From: Treponema sp.
GTDB taxonomy: Bacteria; Spirochaetota; Spirochaetia; Treponematales; Breznakiellaceae
DNA length: 6,596 nucleotides
Reading direction: 5' to 3'
NCBI GenBank assembly: GCA_031254795.1
Contig: JAIRTS010000218.1
Location: 1-6,596 of the forward strand
Part shown: positions 1-6,577 of the stretch, in pieces
How the letters are laid out: each line of letters starts with the position of its first letter
How positions within the stretch are numbered: the stretch's first letter is position 1
The notes under the pieces: generated by a model
Seen by the model: only the letters and a program-made list of their open reading frames with translations
The model's database searches: none
Told to the model about the DNA's origin: nothing
Program-made: the position numbers and the translations under genes

Positions 1-1
1 G

Positions 2-115
2 CCGACAAAATCCGGGCAACCGCGCCCGTCCCGCTTCGACCCGAATGACGATGGCTCCATGTACAACCCGTTCGCCGAGGCGTTCAAGAAAATGGAGAAA
101 AAGCGCGTGAAATGA
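2..115 (+). CDS. C-terminal end of an unidentified protein (5' end outside window)
   Basis: An open frame enters from the left edge and gives 37 residues before TGA at 113-115. The visible tail is hydrophilic: a Pro/Ser/Arg-rich stretch, an acidic DPNDDG turn, then an amphipathic and strongly basic end (NPFAEAFKKMEKKRVK). Such tails are common on nucleic-acid-binding proteins, but this is too short to assign a family. The next gene starts 48 bp downstream on the same strand, so co-transcription is plausible. An internal ATG at 59-61 in this frame would give only an 18-codon ORF, so a continuing upstream gene is the better reading. Confidence is moderate because only the tail is visible. Confidence 0.55.
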   Translation, partial: PTKSGQPRPSRFDPNDDGSMYNPFAEAFKKMEKKRVK

Positions 116-123
116 ACCGCCCC

Positions 124-142
124 GCCGCTTCTCCAGAGCGGC
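124..142 (+). other. small inverted repeat ahead of the RNase gene
   Basis: GCCGCT at 124-129 pairs with AGCGGC at 137-142 around a 7-nt loop. The hairpin lies in the 48-bp gap, just before the purine-rich AAAGGA (146-151) that would serve as ribosome binding site. No T-run follows, so it is not a classical terminator. It could stabilise the mRNA or shield the binding site, or it could be chance. Confidence 0.25.
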
Positions 143-163
143 CGTAAAGGAAAACGTCTGTTT

Positions 164-2014
164 ATGATTCCGGTGTCTATAAAAGAAAAAAGCCTCGTCA
201 TCTACAAGAACAAACCCGCTGTGGCGATGGAAATCGCTGAAAAAATAAGCATATCCATTGCGGGTGGGGACAAACTCAAAGTGCGCGAAAAAGACATAGA
301 ACTTATCCATCCGGGACCCTGCGCGTTGTCCGATCTCGCCGAATTGCCAAAGGGCGATGTGCGTGGCGTGTGGGAACTCTTGGAAGGAGAAAAAACCGCT
401 TTCAGTGAACTGGCGGAACTCATATACGGCGAATATACGCCTAAAACCGCTTTCGCCTTGTACACCGAACTGCTTGACGGCGTTTACTTCTCAGGAACCG
501 CCTCGGAGATCAAAACACGTGCGCCCGAGGAAGTTGAATCGGAAGAAAAAAAACGTGGCGAGAGACAAAAGGGGCGAGTTGAACGTGACGCGTTCCTTGC
601 GCGTTTCAGAACGAAAACCCTCGTGTTCCCTGACGACAAAAAATTTTTGCAAGATGTTGAAGCCCTTGCCTATGGGCAAACCGGCAAGAGCCGCACCTTA
701 AAAGATATGGGCAAGCCGGAAACGCCGGAAGAAGCCCATAAACTCCTCCTTGATTCAGGGGCGTGGCCCATATTTGTAAACCCGCACCCCCAGCGGTACG
801 GTTGCTCTCTTGCCTCCGCAAAGACGCCGGTTCCGCCTCCTCCAGACGAAGATCGCGTCGATCTCACCGGCTTCTCAAGTTTCGCCATCGACAACGCATG
901 GTCAACCGATCCGGATGACGCCATAGCCATAGAGGGAAATGCCCTCTTTGTACATATCGCGGATCCCGCCGCGTCAGTCGCGCCGGACGGTCCCGCAGAC
1001 AGGGAAGCGCGCGGGCGGGGCGCCACTCTCTATCTTCCGGAAGGCGCAAGCCGCATGATCAGCGATGAAGGCGTTTCTCTCTTCGCCCTGGGCTGTCGCG
1101 CCAGCGCCAGCGCGGACGCATCCGCGTCTGAAATTTCGCCCGCGCTCACCTTCAAAATGACGTTGAACAGCGATTTTTCTGTTGCGGAGACCGAAATTTT
1201 TCCTTCATGGGTGAAAGTCATCCGCTTGACATATGAAGAAGCCGATGAAAAGTCCGCTTCATCTGAATTCGCGCCGTTGTTCAGCTTTGCGGAGGCCAAC
1301 TTTAAGCGAAGGCAACAGGCCGGCGCGGTTTCCATAGACCTTCCTGAAGTTCACATCTCAGTTTGCGAAAGAAAAATTTTCATAGAACCAGTTAAATTCT
1401 CGCGCGCGGCGTCCATGGTGCAGGAGTGTATGCTGATCGCAGGCGAATCTGCCGCTCGATGGGCTTTGCAACGCAAAATCCCCTTTCCCTTTGTGAGTCA
1501 AGACATGAGCGATCTTCCGAAAAATCCGTTGCCGGGGCTTGCGGGATCCTACCAACTCCGCCGTTGCATGCGCCCCCGCGTCCTTTCCACAAAGCCCGCT
1601 GATCATTTCGGACTTGGACTTGCCGTGTATACGCAGGTTACCAGTCCCTTGCGCCGCTACACCGATCTTTTGGCGCACCAGCAAATCCGTTCGGTTTTAC
1701 GGGAAGAGAAGCCGATCTCCGAAGAAGATGTTTTGGTAAGGCTCGCGGCGTCAGAGGCCGCCGCGCTTGCCGTGGTTCACGCGGAACGGGCTTCCCGCGC
1801 CCATTGGACCGCGGCGTATCTTTCTGATAAAAAGAAGTCGGTCTGGGAAGGGATAATGGTGGAGAAGAAAGGCGACAAATCGGTCGTCTTAATCCCCGAT
1901 TTAGGCGTAGAAACGCAGGCGCTCATACGTTCGGAACTTGAGCCAAATCAAAAGATACAGTTGGCTTGCTCGTCTGTCAGGATGCCGGAGGGAGAAATTT
2001 TATTTAATCAATGA
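164..2014 (+). CDS. RNase II/RNB-family 3'-5' exoribonuclease
   Basis: Predicted processive 3'-5' exoribonuclease of the cytoplasm, degrading single-stranded RNA to mononucleotides with Mg2+. The 616 residues begin with a small beta-rich segment (about 5-50) like the N-terminus of cyanobacterial/chloroplast-type RNB enzymes. A winged-helix-like stretch follows (about 55-115), then a charged linker (about 120-145). The RNB core shows AIDNAWSTDPDDAI, giving D243, D249, D251 and D252 at the spacing of E. coli RNase II D201/D207/D209/D210. TSPLRRYTDLL gives R497, matching R500. A short S1-like beta region (about 560-616) ends the protein. Length is close to RNase II (644) and shorter than RNase R (813). 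The cold-shock domains of those enzymes are not obvious. Start: ATG 164 with AAAGGA at 146-151, a rather long 12-nt spacing; no better in-frame start is seen. All catalytic residues are present, so it is probably active. Whether it acts as RNase II or RNase R is not decidable here. Confidence 0.93.
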   Translation: MIPVSIKEKSLVIYKNKPAVAMEIAEKISISIAGGDKLKVREKDIELIHPGPCALSDLAELPKGDVRGVWELLEGEKTAFSELAELIYGEYTPKTAFALYTELLDGVYFSGTASEIKTRAPEEVESEEKKRGERQKGRVERDAFLARFRTKTLVFPDDKKFLQDVEALAYGQTGKSRTLKDMGKPETPEEAHKLLLDSGAWPIFVNPHPQRYGCSLASAKTPVPPPPDEDRVDLTGFSSFAIDNAWSTDPDDAIAIEGNALFVHIADPAASVAPDGPADREARGRGATLYLPEGASRMISDEGVSLFALGCRASASADASASEISPALTFKMTLNSDFSVAETEIFPSWVKVIRLTYEEADEKSASSEFAPLFSFAEANFKRRQQAGAVSIDLPEVHISVCERKIFIEPVKFSRAASMVQECMLIAGESAARWALQRKIPFPFVSQDMSDLPKNPLPGLAGSYQLRRCMRPRVLSTKPADHFGLGLAVYTQVTSPLRRYTDLLAHQQIRSVLREEKPISEEDVLVRLAASEAAALAVVHAERASRAHWTAAYLSDKKKSVWEGIMVEKKGDKSVVLIPDLGVETQALIRSELEPNQKIQLACSSVRMPEGEILFNQ

Positions 2015-2033
2015 AAAATCTCATTTCCCCCTC

Positions 2034-2059
2034 TTGACGTTCTTTGAATTCTATATAAG
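2034..2059 (+). promoter_or_regulatory. possible sigma-70-type promoter for the che operon
   Basis: The 54-bp gap between the RNase gene and cheA has TTGACG (2034-2039, 5 of 6 to consensus) and TATAAG (2054-2059, 5 of 6). The spacer is only 14 bp, shorter than the usual 16-18, which weakens the call. Initiation would fall near 2066, almost on the cheA ATG. No sigma-28 (flagellar) or sigma-54 element is visible in this gap. Read-through from the upstream gene is an alternative. Confidence 0.35.
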
Positions 2060-2068
2060 AATAGTGAT

Positions 2069-4486
2069 ATGAGTGATTATCTTGACCCCAATAATGAAGA
2101 ACTTCTCAAAGACTTCTTTAGTGAAGCTCAAATGCAGGTCGATACATTAGAACAAAATATTCTAATCATCGAAAACGAAGGCGCCAACAAAGATGCGGTT
2201 GACGAAATTTTTCGCGCCGCTCATACGCTGAAGGGCGGTTCCGCAACTGTTGAGTTTATGGAGCTTTCGCACTTTACCCATATGGTTGAGGATGTGCTGG
2301 ACGCCATCCGGTCAGATCGGCTTCAGGTCAAGGAAGAAGTTGTCGACACGCTCCTTGTTGCTATTGATGTTATCAAGGCGATGCTTGAACAACGGATGAA
2401 CGGTTCCGTATATCGGGAAGACACTTCGGCTATAGAAGGAAAACTTGAGTCTCTGATACCCGGCGGTAAAAAAAGAAATTTGGCGTCTAAGCCAGTTGTG
2501 GCGCCTCCTCCGGTTCGCGCTGTCACGCCGCAGGTACCGGTGGAGGTTCCTGCGACTGAGAGGTTGAAACCTTTCGTTCTCACAGAAGATGATCTTAACG
2601 AAATCAAAGGATCTGCGGAGGAGAATGTTCCGATTTTCCGTGTATCCGTTAGATTTGACGAAAAGAGCTTGATGAACACCGTGGGTGGAATCCAGATATA
2701 CGCGGTCCTCAAAAGTTATGGAACCATTCTTAAAACCGTTCCTGATTTTGAGGCCCTTTATGAAGACAATTTTTTTCCGATTGTTGATTATTATGTCTCA
2801 ACCGATAAAAAACCTGAAGATCTGAGACGTTATGTCATTCTTCCCGATGTAACGCTTGACGCCAAAGTCACCAATATCAACGACCGCGTCGCATTGTCGG
2901 AGTCGCTGGATTTCGCGTCTCAACCTGCAGCGTCCGCTCCCGCGTCGGCTGAGCCTCAACCGGTTGCCAGCGTTTCCGCAGCGGCAACCCGACCTGTTGC
3001 GGCGGCGACTCAGAGCAAAAAAGCGGCGCCTGTTCCTGCGGCGCCCGCCCAATCATCAGCCGCGGCTGCGGACGCGAAGAAAGCCGGCAAAGAAGCTGGC
3101 TCCATACTCAGGGTGGATTCCAAGCGTATTGACGATCTGCTCAACCTCGTTTCCGAAACGGTCATCACGAAGGCGACATTCAACCAGATCAACAATCAGT
3201 TCAATGAACTCCTCACGGAATTGCATGTTTTGGAAAGCACGTATCGTGACAAGATCAAGAGCCTTTTTGACAGGTTGCCTGGTTATCTTGAAAGCATACA
3301 AGAAGGCGGAAAAACGGTTAAAGATATTCGCAAAGAAATCAACGAAGAATACGGCGACACCTTCACTTTGTTTGACAGTTTTGAAACCTCGGTCAAGACC
3401 AACATCGCCAAATTTCGCTCGACATCTCAAAACCTTGGGCGTATCACCGGCGAATTGCAGGAAGGCGTCATGCGCATCCGCATGGTTCCCATCAGCCAGA
3501 TATTCAGCCGATTCCCGCGTCTTGTGCGCGACCTTTCCAAATCTCTCAACAAAAAGATAAACTTGGTTATTGAAGGCGAAGAGACCGAGCTTGACAAGTC
3601 TGTTGTTGAGGACCTCCTCGACCCGATCATGCACTCGGTGCGCAACTCTATAGATCATGGCATTGAAGCGCCTGTGGAACGCATAGCGGCGGGCAAACCT
3701 GAAGAAGGCATGGTGCGTCTCAAGGCGACCAACGAAGGCAACATGATTGTTATTGAGATTGCCGATGATGGAAAAGGCATTGACGTTGAAGGGGTTAAGG
3801 CGAAAGCCATAGAGAAAGGGCTTATCAATCCGAACAAGATGCTGACCGATGTGGAAGCCTTCAACCTGATCTTTGAACCCGGATTCTCTACGGCGAAATC
3901 CATCACCGCCATATCGGGGCGTGGTGTAGGGCTTGACGTAGTGCGCCGCTCCATTGAAAAACTCAACGGCAGCGTGACGGTCAGTTCCGAACCCGGCAAA
4001 GGCACCAAGTTCATCATCAAACTGCCGCTTACACTGGCTATTATTCAGGGGCTTTTAGTGCGCGTCGGCACGGAAATCTATTCCATTCCCATTGCCAGCG
4101 TCATCGAAAGTCTGCGTATAAAACCGGAAGACGTCAAGATGATCGACAACTATGAGGTGTTCAATATCCGTAACGATGTGGTGTCATTGCTCCGTTTGAA
4201 TCGGTTATTCGGCATTAAAACCGAGGAAAAACAAGAGTACAACTTCATCGTCATTGTTGGCACCGCGGAAAAGAAAATGGGCTTTATGGTGGACAGCCTC
4301 ATCGGTGAGGAAGACGTGGTCATCAAGCCTTTGCGCGATCAATTTACCAATTCACCCGGCATTGCGGGCGCATCTATTTTGGGAGACGGTTCCGTTTCTC
4401 TCATCATTGATGTCAGTCAGCTTCTGGAGCTTGGATTGCGCAAGGAATTGGAACAGCGGCAAATACGTGAAGCCTCAATGAGGTAA
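2069..4486 (+). CDS. cheA: chemotaxis sensor histidine kinase CheA, with extended dimerisation domain
   Basis: CheA autophosphorylates and passes phosphate to CheY under control of receptor-CheW complexes at the inner face of the cell membrane. Domains of the 805 residues: P1 Hpt (about 1-125) with AHTLKGG and phospho-acceptor H52; a Pro-rich linker (about 140-170); P2 response-regulator docking domain (about 187-270); an Ala/Pro-rich linker (about 284-344); P3 dimerisation (about 345-468); P4 kinase with N-box (H522, R525, N526, D529, H530), G1 DDGKG (566-570), F-box FEPGFST and G2 GRGVG (617-621); P5 CheW-like domain (about 655-795). All ATP-site motifs are intact. P3 spans about 120 residues against roughly 60 in Thermotoga maritima CheA, matching the extended P3 known from T. 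denticola. The ribosome binding site is weak (AAGAA at 2057-2061). The cheW gene starts 15 bp downstream, indicating an operon. Confidence 0.97.
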   Translation: MSDYLDPNNEELLKDFFSEAQMQVDTLEQNILIIENEGANKDAVDEIFRAAHTLKGGSATVEFMELSHFTHMVEDVLDAIRSDRLQVKEEVVDTLLVAIDVIKAMLEQRMNGSVYREDTSAIEGKLESLIPGGKKRNLASKPVVAPPPVRAVTPQVPVEVPATERLKPFVLTEDDLNEIKGSAEENVPIFRVSVRFDEKSLMNTVGGIQIYAVLKSYGTILKTVPDFEALYEDNFFPIVDYYVSTDKKPEDLRRYVILPDVTLDAKVTNINDRVALSESLDFASQPAASAPASAEPQPVASVSAAATRPVAAATQSKKAAPVPAAPAQSSAAAADAKKAGKEAGSILRVDSKRIDDLLNLVSETVITKATFNQINNQFNELLTELHVLESTYRDKIKSLFDRLPGYLESIQEGGKTVKDIRKEINEEYGDTFTLFDSFETSVKTNIAKFRSTSQNLGRITGELQEGVMRIRMVPISQIFSRFPRLVRDLSKSLNKKINLVIEGEETELDKSVVEDLLDPIMHSVRNSIDHGIEAPVERIAAGKPEEGMVRLKATNEGNMIVIEIADDGKGIDVEGVKAKAIEKGLINPNKMLTDVEAFNLIFEPGFSTAKSITAISGRGVGLDVVRRSIEKLNGSVTVSSEPGKGTKFIIKLPLTLAIIQGLLVRVGTEIYSIPIASVIESLRIKPEDVKMIDNYEVFNIRNDVVSLLRLNRLFGIKTEEKQEYNFIVIVGTAEKKMGFMVDSLIGEEDVVIKPLRDQFTNSPGIAGASILGDGSVSLIIDVSQLLELGLRKELEQRQIREASMR

Positions 4487-4501
4487 GGAAAAGAGGGTGC
4501 T

Positions 4502-5842
4502 ATGGCAGCAGAAATCAAAGATTTAGCGGAAGTAAACGCCGACCTGCAGATTCAAAAAGAGCGGGCTGAAATGGTGGATTTTAAGATCATAACTTTTTCT
4601 CTTGGCGGAAAAGATTATGGGGTTGACATTATGAACGTCAAGGAAATCGCAAAGGCCGATAAATTTACCTATGTGCCGAACGCGGCTTCCTTTGTCAAAG
4701 GCGTGTACAACCTTCGGGGCGATATTATTCCGATTATAGATTTGCGGTCGTTTTTCCACCTGCCGCAGGAGAAAAAAGCGGATGGGCTTGAAAACATGCT
4801 TATCCTTCGTATTGAAGACAGGGTATATGGAACGGTTGTTGATAAAATCGATAGGGTGATTGGCATCAACTCATCGTCTGTGCAGCCGCCTCATCCCATA
4901 TTCGGGGATATTAATATCAAGTATATCAGCGGCGTTGTGGAAAAGAGCGGAAACCTCTATGTTATTCTTGATGTCATCCGAATTTTCAGCCAGCATGAGG
5001 ATGACAAGCAAAAGGGACGGATGTCCATACAGGAAAATACGACCGGGAATTTTGTGCCTCCGCCCTCCGCCACAACGCAGACGCCTGAACAAAAGGTGGC
5101 TGCGGCGGACACCGCGCTTGGGTTTATTAAAGAAAGCCTCGCGGCCTTGAAACATTTTTACGCAAGTGGTATAAATGACGCATGGGTGCATAAGAGGTTC
5201 ATTGATTGGAGCGCGACTCATCGGGAGGCGGATGTTCAGCTTAGAAACGCTTCCGACGCGGAAGAATTTCTGGCGGACTTTCCATCTCCCTATACAGGGC
5301 AGTTTTGGGACGATGAATACGCCGGCATGGTTCAGAAAATTTTGCCCGATATGCCGTCAAGCAATATTCAGGTGTGGAACCCCGGATGCGGCAAGGGACA
5401 TGAAACGTATTCATTCGCTTGCTTGCTTAAAGCCCGGTATCCTGACGCGCATATCAAGATTTGGGCGAGTGACAATGATATTTTAGCGATATCAAACGCT
5501 CCAAATATGAGTTTTGACTTAAACGAAGTGCCGGAATACTGCCGCGCATTTATGTTAAATGGAAAGGGCGGATATGTTTTCAAGCCGGTGATTAAAGATG
5601 CGGTTGTATTTGAATACCATGATATTTTAAATGAGGCGCAGTTGCCGGATTTGGATATTATATTGATGCGGGATCTTTTATCGTACCTGCCTGTAGCGGA
5701 GCAAAGCAAGCAACTTGCCTCTTTCGGCGAAAAACTCAAAAAGACCGGGGCTCTCATAGTAGGTAAAAATGAAGTTATAGCTGATGCTAATTGGCGTTCC
5801 ATTGGCGAGCCTCCTCTTTCCGTGTTTATATATAACGGATAG
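4502..5842 (+). CDS. cheW: CheW adaptor fused to a degenerate CheR-like methyltransferase domain
   Basis: Couples chemoreceptors to CheA. Of 446 residues, about 25-165 form a full CheW domain with the signature GVYNLRGDIIPIIDLR (R72). A flexible linker rich in Pro, Thr, Gln and Ala (about 166-205) joins a CheR-like region (206-446). That region has an N-terminal helical part, then a SAM-type Rossmann fold: GCGKGHETYS (295-304; CheR usually GCSTGEEPYS), ASDND (322-326; usually ATDID) and MRDLLSYL (389-396; usually CRNVLIYF, so N becomes D391). The FFR motif, whose arginine (R98 in Salmonella CheR) lies in the active site, is replaced by QFWDD (267-271). SAM binding may persist, but receptor methylation is doubtful. 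A CheW-CheR-like fusion needed for array order is known in T. denticola. Ribosome binding site GAGGG (4493-4497) supports ATG 4502; a start at M24 lacks one. Confidence 0.93.
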   Translation: MAAEIKDLAEVNADLQIQKERAEMVDFKIITFSLGGKDYGVDIMNVKEIAKADKFTYVPNAASFVKGVYNLRGDIIPIIDLRSFFHLPQEKKADGLENMLILRIEDRVYGTVVDKIDRVIGINSSSVQPPHPIFGDINIKYISGVVEKSGNLYVILDVIRIFSQHEDDKQKGRMSIQENTTGNFVPPPSATTQTPEQKVAAADTALGFIKESLAALKHFYASGINDAWVHKRFIDWSATHREADVQLRNASDAEEFLADFPSPYTGQFWDDEYAGMVQKILPDMPSSNIQVWNPGCGKGHETYSFACLLKARYPDAHIKIWASDNDILAISNAPNMSFDLNEVPEYCRAFMLNGKGGYVFKPVIKDAVVFEYHDILNEAQLPDLDIILMRDLLSYLPVAEQSKQLASFGEKLKKTGALIVGKNEVIADANWRSIGEPPLSVFIYNG

Positions 5843-5850
5843 GGAGCGAA

Positions 5851-5889
5851 GTGGAGGGATATTTGTTAGCGCGTTGCGTTAATGTTTGA
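5851..5889 (+). other. possible 12-codon leader ORF between cheW and cheX (weak)
   Basis: GTG at 5851 opens 12 codons, read as MEGYLLARCVNV, ending at TGA 5887-5889. A purine-rich GGGAG lies at 5842-5846, four bases before the GTG. The second half runs through the first dyad (5866-5882). This arrangement could couple translation to mRNA folding ahead of cheX, but so short an ORF can easily arise by chance. Confidence 0.15.
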
Positions 5890-5926
5890 TAAATGCAAGC
5901 GGCTCTGCAGCCGGCGGCGGCGCTTG
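5866..5926 (+). other. two inverted repeats in the cheW-cheX spacer
   Basis: The first dyad is TTAGCGC (5866-5872) against GCGTTAA (5876-5882), 7 bp with one G-T pair and a 3-nt loop. The second is CAAGCG (5896-5901) against CGCTTG (5921-5926), with an inner GGCT/AGCC pairing inside a GC-rich loop. Neither is followed by a clear T-run. They lie just upstream of the cheX ribosome binding site and could act as a processing, stability or partial termination element. Function is inference. Confidence 0.35.
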
Positions 5927-5941
5927 TAAATAGGAGTTTGT

Positions 5942-6439
5942 ATGAGAGTTGAATATATTAATCCTTTTGTCGAAGCAGCCTTTAGCGTTCTTAAAGATGT
6001 TCTCAATGCGATGGGAGGAGAGGTTGTAGATGTTAAGCGCGGGGATCTGTACCTGAAATCATCAAATATGTCCATTATGGGTGTCGCGGCTTTGGTAGGC
6101 TTGGCAGGCGATGTAGAAGGGCGTGTGTTGTTTGACATGTCTAAAACAACGGCTTTGTTTGTCGCGGGCTGTATGAATGGCGAAGAGTTTCTCACTATTG
6201 ATGAGATGGTTAAAGCTACTATTACTGAGCTTGCCAATATGATTACCGCGCAAGCCGTTACCAAGCTCCACGATTTGGGATTCAAGTTTGATCTTACACC
6301 ACCTGCCCTCTTTACCGGTGAAAACATGGAAATCTCAAACAACCTTGATGTTGAAGCGTTGATCGTTCCCATGGAGCTAGGCGTGGATGGAACAAAGGGG
6401 AAGATCGAAATTAATGTTGTCATTCGCGAGCGCACCTGA
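5942..6439 (+). CDS. cheX: CheY-phosphate phosphatase CheX
   Basis: CheX dephosphorylates CheY-P and so ends the motor signal; in spirochaetes it takes the role of CheZ. The 165 residues fit the CheC/CheX/FliY phosphatase family. The start MRVEYINPFVEAAFSVL is typical of CheX, and there is one phosphatase helix (about 90-107) with TITELANMITAQAV, which carries E96 and N99. These are the two residues that orient the attacking water in CheX, at the numbering known for T. maritima and Borrelia burgdorferi. A single ExxN motif supports CheX rather than CheC, which has two. Beta strands alternate with helices as expected for a cytoplasmic dimer; no signal peptide or membrane segment is seen. AGGAG (5932-5936) lies 5 bases before ATG 5942, a stronger ribosome binding site than that of cheA. 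The stop codon touches the downstream hairpin. Confidence 0.96.
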   Translation: MRVEYINPFVEAAFSVLKDVLNAMGGEVVDVKRGDLYLKSSNMSIMGVAALVGLAGDVEGRVLFDMSKTTALFVAGCMNGEEFLTIDEMVKATITELANMITAQAVTKLHDLGFKFDLTPPALFTGENMEISNNLDVEALIVPMELGVDGTKGKIEINVVIRERT

Positions 6440-6472
6440 TTAAATGTCAGCCCCTCGGGGTTGACATTTAAT
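6439..6472 (+). terminator. probable terminator hairpin of the che operon
   Basis: A 16-bp stem is formed by 6439-6454 and 6457-6472, with a single G-T pair and a TC centre (effectively a CTCG tetraloop). The first base is the last base of the cheX stop codon. The GC-rich core is flanked by an A/T-rich base, but no continuous T-run follows the right arm (only ATTTAATT), so it is an imperfect intrinsic terminator. It is nearly symmetric and could act on both strands. It may also protect the cheX 3' end. Confidence 0.6.
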
Positions 6473-6489
6473 TAAAAAAGTAGCATTAT
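6461..6489 (+). promoter_or_regulatory. possible promoter of the tRNA-Val gene
   Basis: A perfect TTGACA (6461-6466) is followed after 17 bp by CATTAT (6484-6489, 4 of 6 to TATAAT). Initiation would fall near 6496, about 8 nt before the tRNA. The better -10 match TATATT (6493-6498) is too far from this -35 (26 bp) and too near the tRNA. The -35 box lies within the right arm of the preceding hairpin. Confidence 0.45.
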
Positions 6490-6503
6490 TTTTATATTCA
6501 TAA

Positions 6504-6577
6504 GGGCGGTTAGCTCAGTTGGTTAGAGCGTCGGTATGACACGCCGAAGGTCACAAGTTCGATTCTTGTATCGCCCA
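6504..6577 (+). tRNA. tRNA-Val (anticodon GAC)
   Basis: A complete cloverleaf can be drawn by hand. Acceptor GGGCGGT (6504-6510) pairs with ATCGCCC (6570-6576), including one G-T pair. The D stem is GCTC/GAGC. The anticodon stem is TCGGT/GCCGA with a terminal T-G pair, and the loop ATGACAC has T33 and anticodon GAC at 6538-6540. The T arm is ACAAG/CTTGT with loop TTCGATT. The discriminator base is A6577. GAC reads the valine codons GUC and GUU. The 3' CCA is not encoded (TAA follows), so a CCA-adding enzyme must supply it. Length is 74 nt. Confidence 0.95.

Noticed and set aside
2856..3560. 234-codon + strand open frame in another frame of cheA
   Set aside because: The translation is an Arg/Pro/Ser-rich low-complexity product arising from the GC-rich Ala/Pro linker and P3 read out of frame.
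3056..3658. 200-codon minus-strand open frame inside cheA
   Set aside because: It lies antisense to the well-conserved P3 and P4 coding of CheA and shows no recognisable domain. Its length is explained by codon bias of the gene on the other strand.
5040..5130. possible frameshift or gene boundary between the CheW and CheR-like parts
   Set aside because: The frame is open and continuous through the linker, with no internal ribosome binding site plus start at the junction. The same fusion is known in T. denticola, so this is a true fusion.
5368..5802. 144-codon minus-strand open frame opposite the CheR-like domain
   Set aside because: It has no family resemblance, and the + strand frame continues CheW through recognisable methyltransferase-fold motifs.
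5866..6435. 189-codon minus-strand open frame opposite cheX
   Set aside because: It mirrors cheX almost exactly, is Ser/Thr-rich without domain features, and cheX itself has a clear ribosome binding site and the E96/N99 motif.
6536..6542. reading the tRNA as tRNA-Asp or tRNA-Met from the shifted triplets near ATGAC
   Set aside because: Only the frame with T33 followed by GAC gives a 7-nt loop on a 5-bp anticodon stem; the other choices break the stem.
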